Position numbers and translations under genes: made by a program. Below are positions 22,428 to 31,501 of a DNA stretch of 64,000 nucleotides, one piece after another. A model generated the notes under the pieces. It worked only from the letters and a program-made list of their open reading frames with translations. It was not told the DNA's origin and did no database searches. Origin of the DNA: Pseudomonadota bacterium (lineage in GTDB: Bacteria; Chloroflexota; UBA6077; JAJPHF01); the NCBI GenBank assembly GCA_021325365.1, contig JAJPHF010000144.1, positions 1 through 64,000 on the forward strand, read 5' to 3'. Every line of letters begins with the position of its first letter. The stretch's first letter is position 1.

Positions 22428-24887
22428 TCAGGTTGGGCAGGACACGGTGTAGTTCCACCCCGACTGCGGAGTGCTTTTCGTGACGACTACGTCAACGGTA
22501 GTCGACGCGCCGGGACCAAAGGCGACGTCTACCGTGTTGCCGTTAGACACGGGGCCACCCGTCGTGTAGATCAGCGCTCCCTCATAGTAGATGTCGAACT
22601 GATCGGGGATCGTAAACGCCTGGTAGGTGAACCTGAAGGTCCCACTACTGACTCCTAAGTCATGAGTCGTCCGGGTCACAGTTGCACTCCCGCTGGTCGT
22701 TTGAATGCCGCACGGCACAGGCGTCGCCGTCGGCGTGGCAGCGTGCGTCGGTGTAGCCGACGGAGTAATCGTGGCGGTAGCCGATGGGGTCGCCGTGGCG
22801 GTCGGGGATAGCGTGACCGACGGTGTAGTCGTGGCGGTGGCCGACGGTGTAATCGTAGCGGTCGGCGATGGCGTGGCCGATGGAGTGATCGTGGCCGTAG
22901 GGGACGGGGTCGCCGAGGCGGTCGGCGATAGCGTGGCGGCCGGGGTAAGCGTGGCCGTAGGCGACGCGGTCGCCGAGCCGGTCGGCGACGGCGTGAGCGA
23001 TGGTGTAGTCGTTGCGGTTGGGGACAGCGTGACCGACGGTGTGATCGTGGCGGTCGGCGATAGCGTGGCCGATAGGGTAATCGTGGCGGTCGGCGACGGC
23101 GTGACGGTAGCGGATGGGGCCACGGTCGGCGTGAGCGTTGGCGATGAGGTGATCGTTGGCGATGGCGTCGGGGTATCGGTTGCGCTCACGGGCGGCGTCG
23201 CGGTCGGAGACGGCGTAGGCGTGTTGCCCGCGGCCAGGGTCGGCGTGGCGGTCGACGATGGCGTCGCGGTGGGGCCCGGCGTGTCGGTTGGCGTCGCGGA
23301 CGCCGTGAGGGTCGGCGAGGCGGTTGGCGTCGGTGACGGGGTGGGCGCTGTCGTCGGGCTCGTGGTGCTGCCCACCGTCGGCGTTGCGGTGAAGGTGGCG
23401 GTCGGCGCGCCTGTCGGGCTCGACGTCGACGTCGCGGACGGGATGCTCGTTCCAGTGGCTGTGGCGAACGGGGTGCCGGTCCGCGTCGCCGTCGCGGATG
23501 GAGTGGCCGTTCGGGTAGCGGTGGCGGTGGGGGACGGCAGGCCCGGCCCGGTGACGCGTCCAGCGGCGTCGGCGCTGTCGCCGCTGAGACGCGGGTAGCG
23601 GACGGTGACCGTCGCTCCCTGCAATGGGTCGCCCACCGTCTGCCCGCTGCACCGCGCCGTCTGGCCGGAGGTGATGGGGTCGCAAGGGAACGACTCCACC
23701 CGAACCGTCGTGGGAATGAACACCGTCGGGATGCCGCCCACCTGGCCGTCGACCAAGCCCGTGGCGGTGACGACGAATGCGGCCGAGCTGATCTTGGTAG
23801 CGGTGCCCGAGACTTGCGGACCCGCGATGATGCACGTCTGGCCGACGACGGTAGCGCAGGGACCCTGTCCCGAGGCTGGCGGCGGTACGCCCACCGGGGT
23901 CGGCGCCAGCAGCTGGGCGATCTGCTGCTCGAGGGCGAGCTCTTGTTGAGTCAGGCGGTCTAGCTCGGCCTGGGCGGCGACCAGGCCGGCCTGCGCCTCG
24001 GCGGCGGCAGCCCGGGCACGCGCTTGGTCTTGCTGGCGGCGCTGCTGGCGCTCGGTCTGGCCCGCGGTCGTGTCCGCGGCTTCGGCGGGCGGGTTCGACT
24101 CGGCCGCCTGCACGGCGGTCGGCGCTTCGGGCGCCAGGCCCGGCCGGATGAGCGTCTCCAGGCCGGGCGGCAAGCGCAGCTCGGTCTGGTCCGGATCTTT
24201 GCCCTGGATGACGACGATGCTTTCCGTGCCGTCCGGCAAATTCGCGACGCGGGTCGTGCCGTCCGCGTCGACGATCACCCGCGGCACGGTGCCGCGCACG
24301 AAAGCGAAGGCGGCGGGCGTCTCCACCTGGAAGTCGGCGGGCTGGCCGACGGTGTGGACGACGCGGCTAACGGTGGTGCCGACCGCCTGGAACAGGCTTG
24401 TGACCACGTTGCCGTCGGGACCGCGCTCCAGCCGCTGCACCAATAGGCCGGTCTCGGGGCCGATGTCGGTGACCGTGCCCTCGAAGTAGACGAGGCGCGC
24501 GCTGGCGGCAGGCCCCGTACGCACGCGGTCGCCGGCGGTAACGTCCTGGCGGTCGGGCACGCTCTGCCAGCCGCCGGCGCCCGCCGGCGACCACTGCACA
24601 TCAGGCTGGCGCATCTCGAGCGTCGCCCGCGCGCTCTGATCCTGGTCGGTCGCGGCGCGCAGGACGGCGGCCTCAGCGGCTGGCGGGGCCGGCAGGACCG
24701 GCCGCGGCAGCGCCGGGCCAGGGAACGGCGGCGGCGCCAGCGGCGCGGCGACCGCGTCGCCGGCCGAGGGAGGACCGGTGGTCCCCGGCGCCCACAGGGG
24801 GCCGAGGAGGCCGGCCAGGACCGTGGCGAGCAAGAGCAGCGCGCTCGCGCAGCGCCGCTGGCGGCCGCCACCCGCCCAGGGAGTCAT
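22428..24887 (-). CDS. Secreted FecR-like protein with coiled coil and long Thr/Pro-rich linker
   Basis: The 819-residue protein starts MTPWAGGGRQRR with a signal segment (ALLLLATVLAGLLG). In order it has a FecR-like domain at about 95-230 (GDRVRTGPAASARLVYFEGT, ETPAAFAFVRGTV) and a Gln/Ala-rich coiled coil at about 285-350. A beta-rich Cys-containing segment follows at about 355-440. Then comes a very long linker of SPTATxTPSAT-type repeats (about 447-723), and last a compact C-terminal domain with IYYEGALIYTTGG, ending in SCPT. FecR domains on their own often sense or organise extracytoplasmic ligands. There is no membrane anchor at the C-terminus. A frame upstream of 24887 is open but GC-rich and unsupported. 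Confidence 0.75.
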   Translation of the reverse strand: MTPWAGGGRQRRCASALLLLATVLAGLLGPLWAPGTTGPPSAGDAVAAPLAPPPFPGPALPRPVLPAPPAAEAAVLRAATDQDQSARATLEMRQPDVQWSPAGAGGWQSVPDRQDVTAGDRVRTGPAASARLVYFEGTVTDIGPETGLLVQRLERGPDGNVVTSLFQAVGTTVSRVVHTVGQPADFQVETPAAFAFVRGTVPRVIVDADGTTRVANLPDGTESIVVIQGKDPDQTELRLPPGLETLIRPGLAPEAPTAVQAAESNPPAEAADTTAGQTERQQRRQQDQARARAAAAEAQAGLVAAQAELDRLTQQELALEQQIAQLLAPTPVGVPPPASGQGPCATVVGQTCIIAGPQVSGTATKISSAAFVVTATGLVDGQVGGIPTVFIPTTVRVESFPCDPITSGQTARCSGQTVGDPLQGATVTVRYPRLSGDSADAAGRVTGPGLPSPTATATRTATPSATATRTGTPFATATGTSIPSATSTSSPTGAPTATFTATPTVGSTTSPTTAPTPSPTPTASPTLTASATPTDTPGPTATPSSTATPTLAAGNTPTPSPTATPPVSATDTPTPSPTITSSPTLTPTVAPSATVTPSPTATITLSATLSPTATITPSVTLSPTATTTPSLTPSPTGSATASPTATLTPAATLSPTASATPSPTATITPSATPSPTATITPSATATTTPSVTLSPTATATPSATATITPSATPTHAATPTATPVPCGIQTTSGSATVTRTTHDLGVSSGTFRFTYQAFTIPDQFDIYYEGALIYTTGGPVSNGNTVDVAFGPGASTTVDVVVTKSTPQSGWNYTVSCPT
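22716..23545. repeat. Degenerate repeat encoding the Thr/Pro/Ala linker
   Basis: About 830 bp are made of imperfect units of the type gtggcggtcggcgatggcgt. They code on the minus strand for Ser/Pro/Thr/Ala-Thr repeats. The copies vary at third positions and in length, as expected for a protein linker. Such linkers are often glycosylated in exported proteins. Confidence 0.9.
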
Positions 24888-25051
24888 CCGCGTCTCCGTG
24901 GCGACCGCTCGCCGGGCAGGAAGTCGCCCGCCGAAGGCCATCCGCCAAATCAAACGGACGGGCGGTGCCCGTGTTACAGCGGGCGGACGCGCGGCGCCGG
25001 TCAGCGCGCTGGTGCGCGGGGTCCGCGCGCCGGGCGGTGCCGGGCGGGCGC

Positions 25052-26095
25052 TTAGACGGCGTGACAGGCGCGGCGCACCAGCGCGGGGCTGAGGTCGGCG
25101 ATGCGCGCCTGGCCGGTGTTGGCCATGGCGATACGCAGCTCCAGCGCCAGCAGCTCCAGCGTGCGCACGACGCCCTCCTCGCCGGCAGCCGCCAGGCCCC
25201 ACGCGGCGGCCTTGCCAATACAGACCGCGCGGGCGCCGAGCGCCAGGGCCTTCAGCACGTCGGTGCCGCGCTGGAAGCCGCCGTCCACGATGACCTCGGC
25301 GCGCCCGGCGACGGCCTCGACGATCTCGGGCAGGCTCTCGATGGTGGCCGGAGCGTGATCGATCTGCCGGCCGCCATGGTTGGAGACGTAGACGACCTGT
25401 ACGCCGTGCTCGACCGCCAGGCGCGCGTCCTCGGCGGTCTCGATTCCCTTCAGGATGAGGGGCAGCGGCGTGGCCTGGCGCAGCCACTCGACATCCTTCC
25501 AGGTCAGCGAGGCCTGGCGCGCCCGGTCGTCGGCCACCTCCAGGCCGTGGGCGTGGTTGCGGAAGTCGATGCGGCGCTCGATGTCGCGCTCGCGGCGCCC
25601 GTAGGCCGCGCTGTCGACGGTCAGCGCCAGGGCGCGGAAGCCGGCGGCCTCGATACGGCGGAAGATGCGCTCGGCCCAGGCGTTGTCGCCGCGGAAGTAC
25701 AGCTGGAAGATCAGCGGGCCAGTCGCGGCCGCGGCGACCTCCTCGGGCGGCGAGGCGGTCATGGTGCTCATCCAGTGGATCGTGCCCATGCGGCCGGTGG
25801 CGCGCGCCATGGCGACGTCGCCCTCAGGATGCACGAGGCAGAGCGAGCCCATGGGCGCGACCATCACCGGCAGCGCGAGGGGCATGCCTAGGAAGGTGGT
25901 CGAGATGTCGATCTGGCTTACGTCGCGCAGGACGCGCGGCCGGAACACCCAGTGGCTCATCGCTCGCCGGTTCCGCCGCAGCGTCGTCTCGGTCTCCGCG
26001 CCGCCCGACACGTAGTCCCACACCTCGCGGGGGATGTTGCGCAGCCCCGCGCGCCGCACCTCGGGCAGGGTCATGAACTGTTCCGTCGCGACCAT
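25052..26095 (-). CDS. FMN-dependent alpha-hydroxy-acid dehydrogenase/oxidase
   Basis: The 347-residue TIM-barrel protein has PMGSLCLVHPEGDVAMARAT near the FMN site and PLPLILKGIETAEDA with the conserved Lys. The catalytic-base motif VSNHGGRQ has its His near residue 241. IVDGGFQRGTDVLKALALGA (phosphate binding) completes the L-lactate dehydrogenase/glycolate oxidase family signature. The start is ATG 26095 after GGGAGGGAG, although the frame opens at 26167. The substrate could be lactate, glycolate, mandelate or another 2-hydroxy acid. It is divergent from the gene at 26266. Confidence 0.92.
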   Translation of the reverse strand: MVATEQFMTLPEVRRAGLRNIPREVWDYVSGGAETETTLRRNRRAMSHWVFRPRVLRDVSQIDISTTFLGMPLALPVMVAPMGSLCLVHPEGDVAMARATGRMGTIHWMSTMTASPPEEVAAAATGPLIFQLYFRGDNAWAERIFRRIEAAGFRALALTVDSAAYGRRERDIERRIDFRNHAHGLEVADDRARQASLTWKDVEWLRQATPLPLILKGIETAEDARLAVEHGVQVVYVSNHGGRQIDHAPATIESLPEIVEAVAGRAEVIVDGGFQRGTDVLKALALGARAVCIGKAAAWGLAAAGEEGVVRTLELLALELRIAMANTGQARIADLSPALVRRACHAV

Positions 26096-26265
26096 CGGCT
26101 CCCTCCCGCCGCGCGGGCGTGCGCTCTGGCGTCGCGCGCCGCGCCTACTTGGCGCCTTATAGCGCACGGCGGGCTGCGCGGCAAGCGGCAGGAATCTTGC
26201 AATTGCGGCGTCGGTAGGCCGCTCCGCACGGAGCCACGGGCGAGGAGCAGTTGAGGAGGGAGAGC

Positions 26266-26796
26266 ATGGCAGACTCCGGCCGGACCAACGTCTGGGAGGA
26301 AGTAGCTGGCGGCCTCCGTCGCCTGCTGGGCGGCTCGTGGCCGCCCGGCGACCGGCCGATCGCGGCGCTACTCGATCTGCTGGTGCGCGGCAGCAAGCTG
26401 CAAGACGACCTGCGCGCGGTGGCGCTCGATTCGCCGCCGGTGTCGGAGCGCGAGCCGGCGCAGGAGGAGGCGCGGATCGTCCAGGAAGAGCTGGATACGG
26501 CGCGGGCCGACTTGCCCGAGTTCGAGCGCGCGCTCGCCGACGCCTGGCGGCGCAGCGGCGGCCAGCAACGCGAGCTGCGCTACGATTCTGGCGATCCCGC
26601 CGAGGACCGGGCCGCCGACGTGCTCATCAAGTACCTCGTAACGACGCGCACGGCTACCGTGCGCACCGAGGACCGCCCGGCGGAGCACGGCGAGCCGCGC
26701 TACTGGTATTACATCGCCGTGGACTGGGACGCGCTATTCGCGCTGGCCAAGCACCTCGACGTGGACCTGCGCGACGCGCTCGACAGGGCCGCGTAG
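26266..26796 (+). CDS. Hypothetical acidic protein
   Basis: The 176-residue protein is predicted to be soluble and largely helical. It starts MADSGRTNVWEEVAGGLRRL behind GAGGAGGGAG. The middle is Glu/Arg-rich and may be a coiled coil (EEARIVQEELDTARADLPEF). The C-terminal half has EPRYWYYIAVDWDALFALAK. I do not recognise a family. It converges with thiD, 30 bp away. Confidence 0.55.
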   Translation: MADSGRTNVWEEVAGGLRRLLGGSWPPGDRPIAALLDLLVRGSKLQDDLRAVALDSPPVSEREPAQEEARIVQEELDTARADLPEFERALADAWRRSGGQQRELRYDSGDPAEDRAADVLIKYLVTTRTATVRTEDRPAEHGEPRYWYYIAVDWDALFALAKHLDVDLRDALDRAA

Positions 26797-26826
26797 GCGA
26801 GGCGGCGGCGCGGGAGGATGGGGGCG

Positions 26827-28131
26827 CTACGGGCGGTTGGTGGAGCGGCGGCGCTGGACCGCCTCGCGGAGCAACCGGGCCAGGGTGGCCGCGTCGAACT
26901 CGCGGTGGTAGCCCTCGGCGCCGTCGACGCTCACGCTCTCGCGACTGACGGTGAGCCCGTAGCGCGACTGGGTGCCGGCTCGGTCGAGCTCGGCGCCCAC
27001 CACGCGGAGCACCCACTCGAAGCGCGGCGGGCCGGCCTGCGGGTCGTGCGCGCCGCCCTGGCCGCGGCGCTGCGCCCGCCGGCGCGACTCTAGCTCGATC
27101 TCGCCGAGTTGAATCTCGTGCGGCCCCTTGCGACCGACCGACTGAATCACCACGCCGTGCGACCAGAGGTCGAGCACGGCCAAGTTGTCGCCCGAGTCGT
27201 CGAGCATCTGGCCGACCGTGCGGAGCAGCTCCTCATACTTGAGCGGCTCGGCGGGGCGCGCGGGGGGCGCCGCGTCTGGCGTCGCCTGGCCCGTGGCGCG
27301 CGCCCAGATCGACGCTTCGCTCGCGGCGGGCGGCTCGTCCTTCCAAAGCGCCCAAAAGTGGTGGACGGGGCCGTGGCCATGACCGAGCTGGGGCGCGCGC
27401 TCGAGCGCGGCCGTCAAGTACGCCTTGGCGCGCGCCACCGCCTCGGGCACCGTGGCGCCCTTCGCCAGCTCGGCCGCGATGGCGGAGGCGAAGGTGCAGC
27501 CGGTGCCGTGGGTGTGGCGCGAGTCGAGGCGGGGCGCGCTGTACTCGTGGAACTCTCGGCCGTCGAACAGCACGTCGACGGCCGGCCCCTCGGCGTGGCC
27601 GCCCTTCACGACGGCGTTGCGCGCGCCGAGGGCGACCAGCGCTCGCGCGGCCTCGCGCGCCTCGTCCAGCGAAGTGACGGGCCGGCCCGTGAGCACCTCG
27701 GCCTCGGGCCGGTTGGGCGTGACGACGAGCGCGAGCGGCAGCAGCAGCTCGCGGAGCGCCGCGACCGCCTCCGGCTGGAGCAGCGCGTCGCCGCTCTTCG
27801 CCACCATCACGGGGTCCACGACGAGCGTGCTCAGGCCGTGCGCGCGAATACGGTCCGCGACGACCTCGATCAGTGGCGTGTTGCCCAGCATGCCGGTCTT
27901 CACGGCGTCGGCGCCGATGTCCTCGACCACCGCGTCGATCTGCGCGGCCACGATGTTGGGTGGCAGCTCGAAGATCGCGCGCACGCCGATGGTGTTCTGC
28001 GCGGTGATCGCGGCCAGCGCCGACGTGCCGTACACGCCGAGCGCGGAGAAGGTCTTCAGGTCGGCCTGGATGCCCGCGCCGCCGCCGCTATCCGAGCCCG
28101 CGATGGTGAGCGCCGTCCGAACGTTAGCCAT
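26827..28131 (-). CDS. thiD: Hydroxymethylpyrimidine/phosphomethylpyrimidine kinase with C-terminal extension
   Basis: The 434-residue protein opens [20 protein letters not shown], the HMP-binding signature. It has [39 protein letters not shown] and the catalytic anion-hole motif [13 protein letters not shown]. That accounts for residues 1-270, a complete ThiD of the ribokinase-like fold, which phosphorylates HMP and HMP-P in thiamine synthesis. Residues 271-434 are extra: a linker with [11 protein letters not shown] and a domain beginning [20 protein letters not shown] that I do not recognise. It is the last gene of the thi operon, 49 bp after thiO. Confidence 0.93.
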   Translation of the reverse strand: MANVRTALTIAGSDSGGGAGIQADLKTFSALGVYGTSALAAITAQNTIGVRAIFELPPNIVAAQIDAVVEDIGADAVKTGMLGNTPLIEVVADRIRAHGLSTLVVDPVMVAKSGDALLQPEAVAALRELLLPLALVVTPNRPEAEVLTGRPVTSLDEAREAARALVALGARNAVVKGGHAEGPAVDVLFDGREFHEYSAPRLDSRHTHGTGCTFASAIAAELAKGATVPEAVARAKAYLTAALERAPQLGHGHGPVHHFWALWKDEPPAASEASIWARATGQATPDAAPPARPAEPLKYEELLRTVGQMLDDSGDNLAVLDLWSHGVVIQSVGRKGPHEIQLGEIELESRRRAQRRGQGGAHDPQAGPPRFEWVLRVVGAELDRAGTQSRYGLTVSRESVSVDGAEGYHREFDAATLARLLREAVQRRRSTNRP

Positions 28132-28180
28132 CAGTGGTCAGCTCTCAGCCTTCAGCTATTTCATTTCAGCATACACACGA

Positions 28181-29407
28181 TCAGAGCTTGGCGGTAGAGG
28201 ACAGCGCGGCAGCGGGTGATGGCTTGGTTGGGAATCGCGCCAGACTGAACGGTGCCAGCGGCAGCGTGGTGGGCTGACCGAGGACGGTCTGCGCGATCAG
28301 CTCGCCGGTGATTGGGGCGAGCAGAATGCCGTTGCGGTAGTGGCCAGTCGCCAGGCTCACGCCGTCCAGCCCCGGCACGGGGCCGAGGATCGGCAGGTGG
28401 TCGGGCGTGCCCGGGCGCAGCCCCGCCCAAGCGCGCACGAAGGTGGCCTCGGCCAGCGACGGGGCGAGGCGGGCGAGCACGCCGAGCAGGTGGGTCATGC
28501 CGGCAGCCGTCACGCGGCGGTCGTAGCCGGCGTGCTCGACGGTGGCGCCGACGTAGATCGTGCCGTCGGCCTTCGGCACGAGGTAGCCGGCGCTGCCGTA
28601 CAGCGTGCGGCAGAGCGTGCCAGCCCGGCCTGCCAAGACGGGAGGGGGGGAGACGGCGAGCATCTGGCCCTTGACCGGCTCGACGGGGACGGGCGTGCCC
28701 AGCCAGTCGTCGCAGGCGGCTGCCCAGGCGCCGGCGGTCAGCACGACGTGGCCGGCGCGCAGCTCGCCGTCGCTCAGGCGCACGCCGACGATCCGACGGC
28801 CCTCCCGGAGGAGGCCGCGCACGACCGCGCCGAGATGGAATACCGTGCCGAGGAAGGCCGCGCCGCGCGCCAGCGCCTCGGTCAGACGGGGCGGGCTCAC
28901 CTGGTGCTCCGCCTCCGAGTACACGGCGCCGCGCACGCCAGGCGTGACGAGGGGCTCCAGCGCACGGACCTCGGCGGCGTCGAGCCAGCGCACGGGCAAC
29001 CCTCGGTCGCGCTGCGCGTCGAGGCTGGCGCGATAGGCGGCGGCCTCCGCGTCGTCCAGCGCGGGGCGCAGCAGGCCAGCGGTCAGTAGCTCCACGTCGA
29101 TGCCGGTGGCGCCGCGCAGCTCGTCGGCGAGCGGGGCGAAGCGGCGCAGGCTCGCCAGGGCGAGATCGAGAAAAGGGCCGGGCGCCGCGCCCTCGGCGAG
29201 CGGCGCCAGCATACCCGCGGCGGCGCTCGACGCCTCGGCGGCGATGCGGTCGCGTTCGAGCACGACGACGCGCGCGCCCGCTCTCGCGAGGAAGTAGGCG
29301 ACGGCGCAGCCGATCACGCCGCCGCCGACGACGGCGACGTCGGGCGACGACCTACTTCCCCCAGTCCCCCGCCCTGAAGGGAAGGGGGCGCCGTTGGCGG
29401 CGGTCAT
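28181..29407 (-). CDS. thiO: Glycine oxidase ThiO
   Basis: The 408-residue FAD-dependent amine oxidase has the dinucleotide motif [36 protein letters not shown] follows, typical of ThiO. A C-terminal [17 protein letters not shown] and [18 protein letters not shown] complete the DAO fold. It oxidises glycine to dehydroglycine for thiazole formation, in place of ThiH. The ATG at 29407 overlaps the thiS stop by four bases (ATGA), implying coupling with thiS. Confidence 0.94.
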   Translation of the reverse strand: MTAANGAPFPSGRGTGGSRSSPDVAVVGGGVIGCAVAYFLARAGARVVVLERDRIAAEASSAAAGMLAPLAEGAAPGPFLDLALASLRRFAPLADELRGATGIDVELLTAGLLRPALDDAEAAAYRASLDAQRDRGLPVRWLDAAEVRALEPLVTPGVRGAVYSEAEHQVSPPRLTEALARGAAFLGTVFHLGAVVRGLLREGRRIVGVRLSDGELRAGHVVLTAGAWAAACDDWLGTPVPVEPVKGQMLAVSPPPVLAGRAGTLCRTLYGSAGYLVPKADGTIYVGATVEHAGYDRRVTAAGMTHLLGVLARLAPSLAEATFVRAWAGLRPGTPDHLPILGPVPGLDGVSLATGHYRNGILLAPITGELIAQTVLGQPTTLPLAPFSLARFPTKPSPAAALSSTAKL

Positions 29408-29613
29408 GCGGCGCCCCCGCCGACCATGTGGACGATCTCCAGGCGGTCGCCGTCTTGCAGCGTCACCTCGGGGTAGCGCTCGCGGCGAACGATGTCGCCG
29501 TTGTACTCGACCGCGATCAGCTGCGGGTTGACTTTGTGGGCCTCGAGAAAGGCGAGGAGCGACGTGGGCGCGTCGATCTGGCGCGGCTTGCCATTCACGG
29601 TCAGCGAGAGCAT
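29404..29613 (-). CDS. thiS: Sulfur carrier protein ThiS
   Basis: The 69-residue ubiquitin-like protein begins MLSLTVNGKPRQIDAPTSLL and ends [14 protein letters not shown]. ThiS needs a C-terminal Gly-Gly for adenylation by ThiF and thiocarboxylate formation. Here GGG is followed by two Ala before the stop, so the tail may need trimming. ATG 29613 is the family start; the frame upstream is short and unsupported. Its stop overlaps the thiO start. Confidence 0.92.
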   Translation of the reverse strand: MLSLTVNGKPRQIDAPTSLLAFLEAHKVNPQLIAVEYNGDIVRRERYPEVTLQDGDRLEIVHMVGGGAA

Positions 29614-29655
29614 CGTAGTGTCCTCATCTCCCTGCGCGGTCGCCGCGCCCACTGC

Positions 29656-30369
29656 CTAGTCGGCGAGGGCGGGCTGGGGCGGTCGGCGCCGCAGCGGCTC
29701 GACCGTGCGGAGCGCGTCGCGCAGCCGGGCGGCAGCCGCGGCCGGGTCCGGCGCGGCCATGATGGCCGAGATCACCGCGACGCCGCGCGCGCCCGCCATC
29801 AGGACCTCGCGCGCCGTGCGGACCGTGATGCCGCCGATGCCGACGAGCGGCACGTCCGTCGTCTCGCGCAGCTCCTCCACCAGCCGCGGCCCCGCGGCGG
29901 GCTGGCCTGGATGCGACCGCGACGGGTACAGCGTGCCGACGAAAAGATAATCGGGGCGGCCGCGCGCCGCCTCCTCGGCCTGGGCCGCGTCGTGCACCGA
30001 GCAGCCGATCAGGCGGTCCGGTCCGAGCAGCGCGCGGGCCGCCGCCGGGGGCAGGCTGTGGCCGGCCAGGTGCACGCCGTCGGCGCCCGCCGCCAGCGCC
30101 ACGTCCAAGCGATCGTTCACCAGGAAGAGCGCCCGCCCCGCGGTCAGCTCGCGCAGGCGGGTCGCCAGCGACCATAGCTCGCGCGCCGGGAGGTCCTTCT
30201 CGCGGAGCTGCACCAGGTTCACGCCGCCGTCGAGCGCCGCGGCCACCACGGCGTCGAGGGGGCGCCCCTGGGCCGCGTGGCGGTCCGTCACCAGCGCCAG
30301 GCAGGGAATGGGCAGCTCTGGCGGGGCCGCCGCGGCCTCCACGGCACGGCGGGGCTCAGGTGCGCTCAC
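29656..30369 (-). CDS. thiE: Thiamine-phosphate synthase
   Basis: The 237-residue TIM barrel has [79 protein letters not shown] and [14 protein letters not shown]. All are hallmarks of ThiE, which joins HMP-PP and thiazole phosphate. It starts at GTG 30369, overlapping the thiG stop (GTGA). An Ala/Pro-rich stretch of about 20 residues precedes the domain. It is followed by thiS after 42 bp. Confidence 0.95.
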   Translation of the reverse strand: MSAPEPRRAVEAAAAPPELPIPCLALVTDRHAAQGRPLDAVVAAALDGGVNLVQLREKDLPARELWSLATRLRELTAGRALFLVNDRLDVALAAGADGVHLAGHSLPPAAARALLGPDRLIGCSVHDAAQAEEAARGRPDYLFVGTLYPSRSHPGQPAAGPRLVEELRETTDVPLVGIGGITVRTAREVLMAGARGVAVISAIMAAPDPAAAAARLRDALRTVEPLRRRPPQPALAD

Positions 30370-31142
30370 CGCACGACGCCTTCGAGCGGGCTGCTGGCGG
30401 AGGCATAAGCCTTCTTCGGGATGCGGCCCGCCAGGTAGGCCATGCGTCCGGCCTGGAGGCCGAGCGCGATCGCCTTCGCCATGGCCGGCGGGTCGTCCGC
30501 GAGGGCCACCGCCGTGTTCACGAGACAGGCGTCGGCGCCCAGCTCCATCGCCTGCGCCGCGTCCGACGGCGCGCCGATGCCCGCGTCCACCACGACGGGC
30601 ACGCGCGCCTGCTCGACGATGATACGGATCTGATCGAAGTTGACCATGCCTTGCCCCGAGCCGATCGGCGAGGCCAGCGGCATCACGGTCGCCGTGCCCA
30701 CGTCCTCCAGCCGCTTGGCGAGGATGGGGTCGTCGTTGATGTAGGGCAGTACGGTAAAGCCCTCGCGGACTAGCTCGCGCGCCGCGTCGAGCGTGCCGAT
30801 CGGGTCGGGCAGCAGGTACTTCGGGTCGGGGATGACTTCGAGCTTGATCCAGTCGCTCAGGCCCATCGCGCGCGCCAGGTGGGCGACACGGATCGCCTCC
30901 TCGGCAGTCTGGCAGCCGGCGGTGTTCGGCAGGATAGCGTAGCGGTTCCAGTCGACGTAGTCGAGGATCGTCTTCTTCGTCGGGTCGTCCAGGTCCAGGC
31001 GGCGCAGGGCGACCGTCACCATGTCCACGTCGGCGGCGTCGAAGGCCGCGATCATGTCCTCCATGGTGCGGTACTTGCCCGTGCCGAGGATCAGGCGCGA
31101 GCGAAAGGTGCGGCCCGCAATGACGAGGGGGCGGTCTTCCAT
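30366..31142 (-). CDS. thiG: Thiazole synthase ThiG
   Basis: The 258-residue protein begins [20 protein letters not shown] and has the conserved [23 protein letters not shown] (with the Schiff-base lysine), [25 protein letters not shown] and [15 protein letters not shown]. It condenses DXP, ThiS thiocarboxylate and dehydroglycine. It is the first gene of the thi operon, downstream of a TPP riboswitch and an attenuator terminator. The frame is open upstream through the riboswitch, but the start is the ATG at 31142. Confidence 0.96.
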   Translation of the reverse strand: MEDRPLVIAGRTFRSRLILGTGKYRTMEDMIAAFDAADVDMVTVALRRLDLDDPTKKTILDYVDWNRYAILPNTAGCQTAEEAIRVAHLARAMGLSDWIKLEVIPDPKYLLPDPIGTLDAARELVREGFTVLPYINDDPILAKRLEDVGTATVMPLASPIGSGQGMVNFDQIRIIVEQARVPVVVDAGIGAPSDAAQAMELGADACLVNTAVALADDPPAMAKAIALGLQAGRMAYLAGRIPKKAYASASSPLEGVVR

Positions 31143-31200
31143 CGACGGTACTCGCTTTCTGCGTGTCGGCGGCGCGGGCCGGCCGGCCACTCCGGGCCGC

Positions 31201-31234
31201 AACAAAAATGCCGCTTCCAGCCATCCGGAAGCGG
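31201..31234 (-). terminator. Attenuator terminator of the TPP riboswitch
   Basis: On the minus strand, CCGCTTCC and GGAAGCGG (31211-31234) form an 8-bp stem, with an 8-nt loop. It is followed at once by CATTTTTGTT (31201-31210), a U tract. It lies between the riboswitch and thiG, as expected for ligand-controlled termination. Confidence 0.85.
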
Positions 31235-31249
31235 CCCCATAATGCCTAT

Positions 31250-31356
31250 GGAGTCCCCGCTTCGCTCCGCTGGCATTACCCAGATCAGCTACGTAGGGGT
31301 TGGTGGGACAGCCCACCTCTCAGCGCGGCCCGTGGCCCCGGGCGTTGCTCCCCCAG
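31250..31356 (-). promoter_or_regulatory. TPP riboswitch (THI element)
   Basis: Read on the minus strand, the order GGGGGAGC ... GCTGAGAGGTGGG ... ACCCCTACGTAGCTGATC ... GGGTAATGCCAGCG ... GCGGGGA matches the conserved THI-box core. That core includes CUGAGA, CUGAUC and the UAAUGCCAGCG segment. It precedes thiG and is followed by an intrinsic terminator, so TPP binding should reduce expression of thiG-E-S-O-D by early termination. Confidence 0.95.
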
Positions 31357-31370
31357 CGGTTACAGGCAGA

Positions 31371-31399
31371 CTATAAGGCTGCCCCGCGACGATTGTCAA
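31371..31399 (-). promoter_or_regulatory. Promoter of the thi operon
   Basis: On the minus strand, TTGACA (31394-31399, perfect -35) and TTATAG (31371-31376) are separated by 17 bases. Transcription would begin just before the riboswitch. Confidence 0.85.
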
Positions 31400-31501
31400 C
31401 GTCGGGGGCGCGGCAATCCCGCGCCCGCGGCCGCCTGCTGGGCTGCCGAGCAGCAGGCGGCGACACCGTTGTCGTCCTGCGTGCCACATGGGCCGCACGC
31501 C

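Noticed and set aside
22716..23545. CRISPR array
   Set aside because: The repeats are short, degenerate and lack unique spacers; they translate as a Thr/Pro/Ala linker in a continuous frame.
28131..28181. Dispersed repeat between thiO and thiD
   Set aside because: The gctgaaggctgagagctgac-like bases are suggestive of a simple repeat, but the stretch is too short and has no second copy in the window.
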